Below are positions 26,641-34,290 of a DNA stretch of 64,000 bases, piece by piece. The stretch's first letter is position 1, and every line of letters begins with the position of its first letter. Below the pieces are notes generated by a model. That model saw nothing but the letters and a program-made list of their open reading frames with translations, was not told where the DNA came from and made no database searches. Made by a program: the position numbers and the translations under genes. Source of the DNA: Ginsengibacter sp963792025. GTDB taxonomy: Bacteria; Bacteroidota; Bacteroidia; Chitinophagales; Chitinophagaceae. The stretch spans positions 248,001-312,000 of the forward strand of contig CAWBUS010000013.1 of NCBI GenBank assembly GCA_963792025.1, read 5' to 3'.

Positions 26641-26947
26641 TTCAGTTGCTCCTGTTAAGAAAATAAATCACACCGTTAAAAAGAAACACGCAAATAAAAC
26701 AAAGCACAGAAGAAGATAGTGCTACGTTAAAGGAAGCAGGTTTTGCTTATTCTCATATAGCACAGGCATAACCAACACACATTCCCTCGCTACCAAGCCT
26801 GCGCCAGGGAAACTTTCTTTAAACTGAGACAGAGCGGGTAAACTTGCACCATTTTGGGGGAACATCCACACTTGCTAGAAAATATCTTTTTTCCTAAAAA
26901 AACGAAACTATTCTTAATTGCTTATATTTAAATCATAAAAAAATACA
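26641..26947. other. intergenic spacer with one hairpin, no gene seen
   Basis: 307 bases with no coding sequence I can support. At 26782-26811 TTCCCT-CGC pairs with GCG-CC-AGGGAA to form an imperfect hairpin. The spacer marks the start of the hypothetical-only region. Confidence 0.4.
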
Positions 26948-27478
26948 ATGAAAAGATTTTTACCACTTGCTGTTCTTGTAATATTGATACAGTGTTCTCC
27001 TAAAATTGCGCCTCTTACTAAAACTTATCAGGCTAAGCCATATGAGGCAATATCTGATAATAACAAGGATATTGTTTGGGATAAGATTGTTGATTTTTTT
27101 GCAAAAAATGGGCTATCTATAAAATTAATTGATAGAAGCAGCGGTTTAATTGTTTCAGACGCTACAACATTAACTTATACACACGAAGACGATAAGGGTA
27201 ATCTAAAGAATCCAAAAGCTTGGGTTGTCTTAAATAAAATTTATAAGGCAGGCAATAAACTATATATTGAGCCTACAAGTTTGACAGGTGAATGGAATAT
27301 TAGGATCAAATCAACTTCTGACAATAAGACAAACATTAATGTGAACTTAGTAAACATTAAATATACTTATTTAAATTCTTCAGGCATGCCTGAAAAAGAT
27401 TCACAGTACTTTGTTAATAAGTTTCAAGCACAATCAACAGGAAAATTTGAGGAATTTATTTTTAATAATGTCAAATAA
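26948..27478 (+). CDS. hypothetical lipoprotein
   Basis: 176 residues with a lipoprotein signal ending LIQC (cysteine at residue 16). The mature part begins with PKIAPLTKTYQAKPYEAI and contains an alternating strand/helix pattern (WDKIVDFFAKNGLSIKLIDRSSGLIVSD). This recalls small periplasmic alpha-beta domains such as those of BamC/NlpB or DUF4136-like lipoproteins, where a quantity 'x' is reshaped around the phrase S-G-x-I-x-S/T. The family is not firmly recognised. It converges on the small membrane protein gene. Confidence 0.7.
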   Translation: MKRFLPLAVLVILIQCSPKIAPLTKTYQAKPYEAISDNNKDIVWDKIVDFFAKNGLSIKLIDRSSGLIVSDATTLTYTHEDDKGNLKNPKAWVVLNKIYKAGNKLYIEPTSLTGEWNIRIKSTSDNKTNINVNLVNIKYTYLNSSGMPEKDSQYFVNKFQAQSTGKFEEFIFNNVK

Positions 27479-27502
27479 AAGCATAAAAATAATTCTCTTA
27501 CT

Positions 27503-27805
27503 TCATTTTTTCGCCAGTATATTTAGGATAAAAGGAACTACCTGGATAACGAACCCAGTAACTATAATAATCAGACCAATTGTTGTTCGCGATCGACTAT
27601 TTCTTACACCCGTTTTTAGAATATTTGCCACATCTGCAATTAATATCTTACTGTCTCTATTAATTAAACTCTGAATTTGTTTATCATGAAAAAATATTGC
27701 ACCATGAATCGAAGTTAAATATCGTGACAGAGATACTCCTAAAAGGATACTTCCGATAATATTAAAAAACAATCCTGTCAAGTTCAAAATATGAGTAGTT
27801 GGCAT
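27503..27805 (-). CDS. small two-helix membrane protein, unknown function
   Basis: 100 residues. A hydrophobic segment at about 8-25 (LTGLFFNIIGSILLGVSL) and another at about 75-95 (IGLIIIVTGFVIQVVPFIL) flank a polar cytoplasmic or periplasmic loop. No family recognised. It is convergent with the lipoprotein gene and starts at an ATG with no SD sequence. Paired hairpins lie upstream. It is short enough that expression should be confirmed. Confidence 0.6.
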   Translation of the reverse strand: MPTTHILNLTGLFFNIIGSILLGVSLSRYLTSIHGAIFFHDKQIQSLINRDSKILIADVANILKTGVRNSRSRTTIGLIIIVTGFVIQVVPFILNILAKK

Positions 27806-27921
27806 TTTAAATTTTTGTTAAATTATTATTACAGTTCAAATTTCATTGGCTTGTATTCATAGTTTTCACATTCCCATATCCATTGAACACATTGCCTATT
27901 TAAAGTCAAGTTAGTCTCCCA

Positions 27922-27983
27922 GCAACGTCTCACGAAGTGGACGTTGCGTTGATAAGCGGAACGTCCTGTGCCGGAGACGTTCC
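27922..27983. repeat. two tandem hairpins with related stems (REP-like)
   Basis: The first hairpin has arms GCAACGTC (27922-27929) and GACGTTGC (27940-27947); the second has arms GGAACGTC (27958-27965) and GACGTTCC (27976-27983). Both have perfect 8-bp stems and 10-base gaps, and the stems differ at one base pair. In the first loop CAC and GTG can pair again. The pair lies just after the stop of the 273-aa gene. It looks like a REP doublet, though termination of that gene is also possible. Confidence 0.55.
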
Positions 27984-27996
27984 TGAGAACAAGAAA

Positions 27997-28818
27997 TTAT
28001 TCTTTAAAGACGTGTTTGTGAAATTTTTTTATAGCTTTTTCGACTTTTGACAGGTCTACGTTTTCTATGGAATAAAAATATTCTTCTGCAGTCATTTCTT
28101 TTGCTAGAATTGTTTGTGCTAAGGGTTCGCTATAGAGAGGGTGTCCATATACATTATTGATTTGTACGTAAGTCTTTAATATTCTTGTTTTATTATCAAG
28201 CCTAATAATGACCATATATCTAATAATATTTTTAACATCTGTGTAGGGAAACTTAGCTATAAGAAAACGTTTGTCAAACATTTTTTCCTCTACTATCAAT
28301 TCTCCTTTTTTGAAATTTATAATTTTTTGTCTCTTGTTAAACTGCTTTTTTTGAGGGAATAAAGAGTGAACTATTTTTGTTCCAGAGTAAACTAATAAAT
28401 TATACTGCTGTTCTGTGTTTTGTAGGCGTGAGGAAAACCCCGTATATTTTTCAAACAACTCTGGTCGCTTACTTTCAGCAAGGTTCTTATGACTATAGAT
28501 TTCATCTACAATTGCAGAATAATCAGGGAGAGGAGAGCTATCATTACTGAATTTGCTCGGATTATCTATCTCATGTTTCCCTTCTTGGCTAACATACCAA
28601 TCTGCACGATTACTAAAATATCCATGTCTATCCATTATATGTTCTAGTCCGGTATGTTCATTCCCGTAAATAAAAATTAAACCTTTTGGTGTAATTGATG
28701 CAATTGTTAACGGATTACCATTAGCCATTTTACCTATGACTCCTGGCATTCTTAAAAATGGATCTTTTGCTTGACGTAATACGAATTTTATTTCTTCTTG
28801 ACTTAACAACTGCTCCAT
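27997..28818 (-). CDS. hypothetical protein with HI..RHG motif, possible PBECR-type nuclease
   Basis: 273 residues, no signal or membrane segment. Near residue 50 it reads 'KGLIFIYGNEHTGLEHIMDRHG'. A helix with H-I-x-x-R-H after a strand is what is seen in phage Barnase-EndoU-ColicinE5/D-RelE-like (PBECR) nucleases. The remainder holds beta segments (NLLVYSGTKIVHSLFP, VIIRLDNKTRILKTYVQIN) and a basic C-terminal helix. The nuclease idea is weak; it could equally be an unknown conserved protein. It is isolated, in a region of hypothetical genes, with paired hairpins after its stop. Confidence 0.65.
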   Translation of the reverse strand: MEQLLSQEEIKFVLRQAKDPFLRMPGVIGKMANGNPLTIASITPKGLIFIYGNEHTGLEHIMDRHGYFSNRADWYVSQEGKHEIDNPSKFSNDSSPLPDYSAIVDEIYSHKNLAESKRPELFEKYTGFSSRLQNTEQQYNLLVYSGTKIVHSLFPQKKQFNKRQKIINFKKGELIVEEKMFDKRFLIAKFPYTDVKNIIRYMVIIRLDNKTRILKTYVQINNVYGHPLYSEPLAQTILAKEMTAEEYFYSIENVDLSKVEKAIKKFHKHVFKE

Positions 28819-29048
28819 GCCATGAGATGTTAAATAGGGTTAAACACACCGGTTGGTATTGATGGCAGGATATTTAATGAACCTTCTGCCTGGAGCTACC
28901 GATGATTTAAAATTTATTGATGAAGTTACCAACAAAATTTGACAAGGATTACTTCACCCGATCGCAATATGTTTGAAGAACTAAAGATGATGGAATATAC
29001 GTCCTGCTTTAAGGATGCACTTTTTGTACGCTGCCTTGTACATATATT

Positions 29049-29384
29049 TTATCTACCATTTACCTCTTGCAGTTCTTTGAGAGTAGATTCAATTGATGAT
29101 TCAATTTGGCTATCGATTACAGAAAGCTTAGTAACAACCTCATAGAATTCATCCTTAATTAAATTGTCTTTAATTGTTATTAAATATTCTTTTTGAAGAT
29201 TGAAGTAAGCTAGCTTAACTAAATATAAACCACGTGCCATGTTCTTTATATTCTCGGAAATTCCCTGGTCGCCAATTATTCTATTAAGTCCCTCAAATGT
29301 TGAGCTAATTGAGTCGATAAAATCAGTAAAATTTTTTCGAAAATTTTCTACCGCTATGACGGAAGGTTTTCTTTCTTGATTCAT
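29049..29384 (-). CDS. hypothetical helical protein
   Basis: 111 residues beginning MNQERKPSVIAVENFRK, predominantly helical and charged with no signal peptide. The repeating pattern of hydrophobic residues (FTDFIDSISSTFEGLNRIIG, then VTKLSVIDSQIESSIESTL) suggests a helical bundle or coiled coil. No family recognised. The frame extends to a TTG at 29420, but the ATG at 29384 is preferred. It is flanked by gene-free stretches of about 200 bases that contain short open stretches of unclear origin. Confidence 0.55.
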   Translation of the reverse strand: MNQERKPSVIAVENFRKNFTDFIDSISSTFEGLNRIIGDQGISENIKNMARGLYLVKLAYFNLQKEYLITIKDNLIKDEFYEVVTKLSVIDSQIESSIESTLKELQEVNGR

Positions 29385-29606
29385 TTTATTTGCATTAAAT
29401 GTAATTTTGTTTAAGTACAATTATAGGGCTTCCTGCTGTGCTGGAAATTTATATTCGTGAGCCCTTTAGCTCCATTGAAGAACTAGGGATGAAGATATGT
29501 ACAAAAGTTGAGTAATGAAAGTCCTGCCGAACTACTGCTGATAACAATCAAAGATGAGGATTTGCAGTTCGGCCAGCATAACAGCAAACCGCTTGGACTA
29601 AACCTC

Positions 29607-30128
29607 CTACTTAAAAGATTGTCTAAATTTTTTTGATATTATTCCCAAAATTTCTCCATTCCTTCTTATTGCTTTATCTTTAAATACCGAAAATCTGTTA
29701 CTTTTTTTAATTGCATTCAGTCCTTCATTGTCTCCAAAGTGAATGTCCATTAATTCGCTATTTATCGAAAGAAAATTCTCTAAAATTTCATTGAAGTGCG
29801 TATGGATATCATCATCAAAATACAGTTTCAATTCCAATATTGATTGTTTTAAATCATTAAGTGGCGGCCAAATTATATTATCCATCTCAACTGTAGATAC
29901 TTCCCTGGAAAAGATTTTCCAAGTTTGTATTTGCCGCCACATCAATTCAACCCTTGCATAGTTTTTGAAATAATTATTTACAGTATCAATTTTGTTTTGC
30001 TGAAATAAAGAATGATTTATTTCTACTTTTTTAGATTTATTGTCAAATAATCTTTTAATGAAAAAAGCAATTCCTAGAAGCAGTAATGTTACTTGGCTCC
30101 AATAAGTTGTCAATAATTCTTTCAGCAT
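29607..30128 (-). CDS. hypothetical membrane-anchored protein
   Basis: 173 residues. One N-terminal membrane segment at about 10-24 (QVTLLLLGIAFFI) is followed by a positively charged turn (KRLFDNKSKK), so the remainder probably faces the cytoplasm. The soluble part is helical (VNNYFKNYARVELMWRQIQTW, then LKQSILELKLYFDDDIHTHFNEILENF). No family recognised. It sits beside another helical hypothetical gene and upstream of the 20-bp repeat array region. Confidence 0.6.
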   Translation of the reverse strand: MLKELLTTYWSQVTLLLLGIAFFIKRLFDNKSKKVEINHSLFQQNKIDTVNNYFKNYARVELMWRQIQTWKIFSREVSTVEMDNIIWPPLNDLKQSILELKLYFDDDIHTHFNEILENFLSINSELMDIHFGDNEGLNAIKKSNRFSVFKDKAIRRNGEILGIISKKFRQSFK

Positions 30129-30260
30129 TATAGGCTAACTGGTTTATGAAAGTCGCGGTTGGTTGTGTACAAACACTTACGCATGTATGTTATTAGATGT
30201 ACTAAGCTAAACTAAATTATATTGAAAACCAATCATCTGCAATTATACTTTTTGTACTTA

Positions 30261-30272
30261 CCTACCGGTAGG
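30261..30272. repeat. 12-bp perfect palindrome
   Basis: CCTACCGGTAGG is a perfect dyad in the 749-base spacer, followed by CAGGT. Such CCGGTAGG-type palindromes recur between Bacteroidota genes. No function can be read from it. Confidence 0.45.
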
Positions 30273-30333
30273 CAGGTTATCGTTAGGACAATCCACCCCA
30301 CCCCCTTTCGTCCAAGTATATAAAAGGTTCGCT

Positions 30334-30380
30334 AGCGCAAGCTTTGTCGCATAGCCATGTGCGTTAGCCATGCTTGTGCT
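30334..30380. repeat. inverted repeat with 9-bp arms
   Basis: AGCGCAAGC (30334-30342) and GCTTGTGCT (30372-30380) can pair with one G-T wobble around a 29-base loop that contains AGCCATG twice. It could form an extended hairpin in RNA; origin unknown. Confidence 0.35.
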
Positions 30381-30480
30381 AAGTTTAAAACGATACTTAT
30401 ATTTTTTTGTCCTTACGGGATTTCCCTCAGTGGCAGGGTTTGCTTTTAGTGCAAGCGGGCATATGCAATCCTCACATATT

Positions 30481-30741
30481 TTTCAAAACCTTCAGATATT
30501 TTCCAAAACCGATAGATAATTTTTATTTCCTATCGATAATTTCCATTTCCAATCGATAATTTCCAAAGCCGATCGATAATTTTTTTTTCCAGTCGATAAT
30601 TTCCAAAGTCGATCGATAATTTTTATTTCCAATCGATAATTTTCCAAAGCCGATCGATAATTTTTATTTCCGATCGATAATTTCCATTTCCGGTAGATTA
30701 TGTTTCAAACCCGATAGATTTTGGACGTTTCCGGCAGATAT
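30481..30741. repeat. imperfect tandem array, 13 units of 20 bp
   Basis: Read in steps of 20 the sequence falls into 13 units (one unit, 30641-30661, is 21 long). Central units are nearly identical around CCRATCGATAAT and contain the palindrome ATCGAT. The first half of the unit alternates between two forms, TTTTATTTCC and TTCCAAAGCC. Outer units are decayed (GATAGAT, GGTAGAT, GGCAGAT), as expected if the array grew from the middle. It ends 136 bases before the ATG of the Fn3-like gene. The period is close to two helical turns, so all ATCGAT sites face one side of the DNA. Confidence 0.85.
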
Positions 30742-30877
30742 TGTTTTAAAAATGGTATTTATTGTTTAGCACTTGTAATTTATTTGTAAAAAAAGTGCTT
30801 GCCGGAAACAATATTGTGACAAGTAAGCCGTTTTACAAAGTTTCGAAACCAAATTATTTAAAAATTAAATCCATTTT

Positions 30878-31555
30878 ATGAAATTAGTATCCCGCGTTTC
30901 AATGGCCTTTAAAAAAGATAACGCCGTTGACAAAGTAAAATTCGGTTCAGGTGTACTTGCCTGTTTATCGCAACCACCTGTTGCCACCTCTTTTCCTAAC
31001 CTCCCCGTTCCTGTTGCAAGCCTGCAGGACATTAATGACCAGTTAAACGAAGCGGTTGTTGCTGTTCAAACTACCGGAAGCCGCCAGTCGAAAACAGCTC
31101 TTAAGAATGCTGTTACCGATTGGACAAGCGCCTTTGGTACAACAGGTACGTATATTGGTATGGTAGCACAAGGAAATGATCAATTGATTAATGAGGCAGG
31201 TTATTTGGCTACTAAATCAGTTTCGCAACCTAAGCAAAAACCGGGGTTGGCTACCGATTTCCAGGCTACCATTAATGGTTTTAAAGGAGCAATACTTGCA
31301 GGCACACAAGCCCCCGTGGCCGAGGCTTCGGCGTATGTATATTATGCATATCCCGATGGTGTTAGTGTAAACTTTACCGAAAATACCATGATTATTACGG
31401 TAGAAGGAAAGAGCATTTACATTAATACGGTTACACAGAAAAAAACCGAAATGTATAATCTGCCAAGCAGCGCTGCATTTAATGTAGGTATGTTTGCGAT
31501 CAACAGTGCAGGTGTTGGGCCGGCTACCGCTACGCAAAAAGTAGTAACTCAATAA
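30878..31555 (+). CDS. hypothetical protein with helical N-domain and Fn3-like C-domain
   Basis: 225 residues, no obvious signal peptide. Residues about 1-125 are helical with conserved-looking 'LNEAVVAVQTTGSRQSKTALKNAV' and 'YIGMVAQGNDQLINEAGYLATKS'. Residues about 140-225 form a beta-sandwich that ends 'FNVGMFAINSAGVGPAT', the typical last strand pair of a fibronectin type III domain. Proteins of this length and layout occur in several copies in Chitinophagaceae-type genomes without a known role; that statement is from memory. It is preceded by a striking 20-bp tandem array and followed by a strong terminator, so it is a single-gene unit. Confidence 0.75.
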   Translation: MKLVSRVSMAFKKDNAVDKVKFGSGVLACLSQPPVATSFPNLPVPVASLQDINDQLNEAVVAVQTTGSRQSKTALKNAVTDWTSAFGTTGTYIGMVAQGNDQLINEAGYLATKSVSQPKQKPGLATDFQATINGFKGAILAGTQAPVAEASAYVYYAYPDGVSVNFTENTMIITVEGKSIYINTVTQKKTEMYNLPSSAAFNVGMFAINSAGVGPATATQKVVTQ

Positions 31556-31585
31556 AATATTATGCCCTGCTCTTGCGTTTGACAG

Positions 31586-31609
31586 GCCGGCAGAGATGCC
31601 GGCTTTTTT
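31586..31609 (+). terminator. rho-independent terminator
   Basis: GCCGGCA, loop GAGA, TGCCGGC and then six T residues, 30 bases after the stop of the Fn3-like gene. It is a 7-bp GC-rich stem with a textbook T-run. Confidence 0.85.
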
Positions 31610-31799
31610 ATTTAACTAATGCAAAAATGTAATGCTGATCATCCGCTATTTCTGTAAAAGAAATATACGGGTTGGTCTTTCGGTCAGAGGCCGGACGAGG
31701 GTGCCAATATACGGTCGCTGTGGGCTTGCAAAAGAAAAGAGAAGGTTCGGCGGGAAGGAAACTTTAAGCTTAACGGGCTACTTTATGTAAATTTGCAGC

Positions 31800-32333
31800 G
31801 TGAAAAAAAGCAAACAAATACCTCTTGATTTTCTTATTGATAAGTTGACTAACTCGATTGAAAATGTTCAGACCGGTGACACATTTTCTACAAATATCAC
31901 GTTGCTATCTATGGCTGATCTTAAATCAGTAACAAAGAAGAGCGGTTGGCAATTTGATTGGAAATATGAACTCAAACAACCCGGAAGAGAAGTTTATAAA
32001 CTGACGATTCCTAATAATATTTCAATCATTCAAGGGCTCATCAGCCTGGAACTTAAAAGAGACCACATCTATATGCATTTGGTAGAAAGTGCGCCCTTCA
32101 ATAAAGGGAAATCAAAAGTTTACGCTGGCATTCCGGGAAACTTAGTAGCGTTCGCATGCAGGCTCTCATTTCAAAGAGGCTTCGAAGGAAATGTATCTTT
32201 CATTTCAAAAACTCAATTGATTGACCACTATATTAACTCGTTGGGAGCTTTTCATGTAGGAGGACGCATTATGATAATTGATTCACAAGCAGCTTTTAAA
32301 TTAATTGGTAAATATTTTAAAAATCAAGAGTAA
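31800..32333 (+). CDS. GNAT-fold-like protein, possible toxin of a two-gene module
   Basis: 177 residues, GTG start. The C-terminal half reads 'VYAGIPGNLVAFACRLSFQRGFEGNVSFISKTQLIDHYINSLG' and then 'AAFKLIGKYF'. This resembles the acetyl-CoA-binding helix and following strands of GNAT acetyltransferases, though without a clear Q/R-x-x-G-x-G/A loop. The stop codon overlaps the ATG of the next gene (TAATG), so translation is coupled. In Bacteroidota such proteins are found directly before very short, charged partners, and a toxin-antitoxin role is suspected. A TAAATTTG -7 box ends only 5 bases before the GTG, which would give a nearly leaderless transcript. Confidence 0.68.
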   Translation: MKKSKQIPLDFLIDKLTNSIENVQTGDTFSTNITLLSMADLKSVTKKSGWQFDWKYELKQPGREVYKLTIPNNISIIQGLISLELKRDHIYMHLVESAPFNKGKSKVYAGIPGNLVAFACRLSFQRGFEGNVSFISKTQLIDHYINSLGAFHVGGRIMIIDSQAAFKLIGKYFKNQE

Positions 32334-32518
32334 TGAAACAACGTAAAAATGAACTTGATGTTGACTTCATCGGCGGCGAGGGAACATTGACAAAGAAAGA
32401 AGAAAAATCCATCAGCGAATTTATCAAGGCATCAAAAGAAAGCAGGGGCAAACAAACAACCCGCCGAAAAGCACCAACTGGCAGGAAAAGGTTGGCTGCA
32501 AGTAGCACTGGCATATAG
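32333..32518 (+). CDS. short basic protein coupled to GNAT-like gene, possible antitoxin
   Basis: 61 residues: MKQRKNELDVDFIGGEGTLT, then an acidic-to-basic helix KKEEKSISEFIKASK and an Arg/Lys-rich disordered tail ending in SSTGI. Its ATG shares one base with the previous stop (TAATG). Its size, charge and coupling suit an antitoxin or a small regulator of the upstream protein. No DNA-binding fold such as ribbon-helix-helix is obvious, so antitoxin is a guess. It is followed by the convergent SpmAB-like gene. Confidence 0.62.
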   Translation: MKQRKNELDVDFIGGEGTLTKKEEKSISEFIKASKESRGKQTTRRKAPTGRKRLAASSTGI

Positions 32519-32592
32519 TATTATCGACTTCAGTTTTCTATTTGTAATTCTTATCCCGGAAATCACAAATTTTATTATAGGTAATGCAGGCC

Positions 32593-34002
32593 CTATGCAC
32601 TATTCCCAAAAAAGAAATACGCTAATAATATAGAAGTAACAATCCCCACAAGATCTGCCAGCAACATGGCGCCGATTGAATAGCGTGTATTTTTAATAGA
32701 AACAGCGCCGTAATAAACCGCTATTATATAAAATGTAGTATCAGAAGTTCCCTGCAAAATGGATGATAATCTTGCAGCAAATGAATCGGGACCATGAGTA
32801 GTCATGGCATCAATCATCATGCCTCTTGCAGCGCTGCCACTTAAAGGTTTTATTAATGCTGTGGGCAAGCCATCCACAAACCGCGTATCGGTTCCTAATG
32901 CTGAAAAAAGATGACGCATCCCGTTTATAATCACATCGAAAGTGCCGCTGGTGCGTAATAAGCTAATGGCAACCAGCATCCCTACTAAATAAGGAATTAT
33001 TTTTATGGCTACTTCAAAACCTCCTTTGGCGCCATCAACAAATGCACTGAAAATATCAATCTTTTTATAAAGCGCACCCAAAATGATCAGGAAAAAAATG
33101 AGGAGGATAATACCGTTACTCAATACTCCTGAAAAAGTTTGAACTCCTGTAAAACTCAAACTTTTCAGATAGAGTATCATTAACGATATCACAGCCGAAA
33201 TACCTAATACCCATAACAAAATAACCGGCTGAAAAATATTTATTTTTTGTTTGAAGGAAACAATGAGCATAGCCGCCATGGTAGCTGCAAAAGTTGCAAT
33301 CATGCAGGGAATAAAAATTTCCGTAGGGTTAGAACTGTTCAGCGATGCTCTTATTGCAATGATGCTTACAGGGATTAACGTAAGTCCTGATGCATGCAAA
33401 CAGAGAAACATAATTTGCGCATTGGAAGCAGTGTCTTTATTGGGATTGATTTCCTGCAAACTTTCCATGGCTTTAATGCCAAAGGGTGTAGCCGCATTAT
33501 CGAGACCCAATAAATTGGCGGAAAAATTCATAACCATGTGGCCCATCGCCGGATGGTTTTTAGGTAACTCTGGAAACAATTTTGAAAAGAATGGCCCGAT
33601 TATTTTTGATAAAAGCCTGATGCCTCCTGCCCTTTCGGCGATGCTCATAAAACCCATGAACAGTGCCATGATACCAATAAGATTGATCGCAATATCAACA
33701 GAAGCTTTTGCAGTTGCAATAATACCGTCGCCGCTTTGTTCTTTATACGAAATATAATTCCCGTTGGCTACTTTTGAGTATTTATAACTACCATCGTTAT
33801 ACGCTTTTCCGCTTTGCAAGGCATGCAGCATAACGGCAGGCATCTCAGAACTGTCAGCAGCCTTTGTGTGCGATGTATCTCCGGATTTACCAACGACCAT
33901 CCGGTTAAAAATATCGGTATTGTCTTTTATAAATGCACATTGAAAAACGGCTGCCAATACAGCCACAATTATAAACGCCGCCCATATTCTGCTTAAAGCC
34001 AT
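32593..34002 (-). CDS. SpmA/SpmB fusion, nucleoside recognition (Gate) domain membrane protein
   Basis: 469 residues with two Gate (nucleoside-recognition) units in tandem: the SpmA-like half (GIMALFMGFMSIAERAGGIRLLSKIIGPFFSKLFPELP; FSANLLGLDNAATPFGIKAMESLQ) and the SpmB-like half after residue about 290 (FDVIINGMRHLFSALG; LPTALIKPLSGSAARGM). In Firmicutes spmA and spmB are separate and needed for spore-core dehydration; non-spore-formers carry the fused form with an unknown transport role. Signal-like first helix, then a periplasmic insert with low-complexity polar residues. It appears monocistronic. Confidence 0.88.
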   Translation of the reverse strand: MALSRIWAAFIIVAVLAAVFQCAFIKDNTDIFNRMVVGKSGDTSHTKAADSSEMPAVMLHALQSGKAYNDGSYKYSKVANGNYISYKEQSGDGIIATAKASVDIAINLIGIMALFMGFMSIAERAGGIRLLSKIIGPFFSKLFPELPKNHPAMGHMVMNFSANLLGLDNAATPFGIKAMESLQEINPNKDTASNAQIMFLCLHASGLTLIPVSIIAIRASLNSSNPTEIFIPCMIATFAATMAAMLIVSFKQKINIFQPVILLWVLGISAVISLMILYLKSLSFTGVQTFSGVLSNGIILLIFFLIILGALYKKIDIFSAFVDGAKGGFEVAIKIIPYLVGMLVAISLLRTSGTFDVIINGMRHLFSALGTDTRFVDGLPTALIKPLSGSAARGMMIDAMTTHGPDSFAARLSSILQGTSDTTFYIIAVYYGAVSIKNTRYSIGAMLLADLVGIVTSILLAYFFFGNSA

Positions 34003-34121
34003 AAATTAGTTTGAGAAAAACTAAGATAGGAAATGATAGTTGATAATCGGCACTTGATCATGCATAATAAACGATGAGTAAAGATTTAATGATGAATGGC
34101 TGCCGGACAGAAGTGGAAATA

Positions 34122-34143
34122 CTTCCCGATTTTTATCGGGAAG
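34122..34143. repeat. 9-bp-stem hairpin in spacer
   Basis: CTTCCCGAT, loop TTTT, ATCGGGAAG form a perfect stem in the spacer between SpmAB and YfhO. No T-run follows on either side, so it is more likely a dispersed palindrome than a terminator. Confidence 0.5.
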
Positions 34144-34290
34144 ATTGGAACGAATGGCCGGAACTATAGCCGAATAAAGAATCAAAGACGAGAGTCCCAA
34201 ATTAAAATCTTTTTTAACACCATGCCTTAAACTTTATTTGAACCCTTTGCCATAAAACTTTTACTTTGCTTTTTTAAAAGAAAAATATTC

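Noticed and set aside
28857..28970. Short open stretches reading MAGYLMNLLPGATDDLKF... and ...DKDYFTRSQYV
   Set aside because: They may be a relic of a gene joined by a frameshift, but I could not assign a family, so no pseudogene is listed.
28939..29145. 68-codon plus-strand frame
   Set aside because: It overlaps the end of the better-supported minus-strand 111-aa gene, has no promoter or recognisable content and a biased composition.
29434..29518. Open stretch reading LPAVLEIYIREPFSSIEELG
   Set aside because: It looks like a coding relic but is only 28 codons long with no start, and no family was recognised.
30481..30741. The 20-bp-period array as a CRISPR
   Set aside because: There are no unique spacers between units, the unit is contiguous, and no cas genes are in the window.
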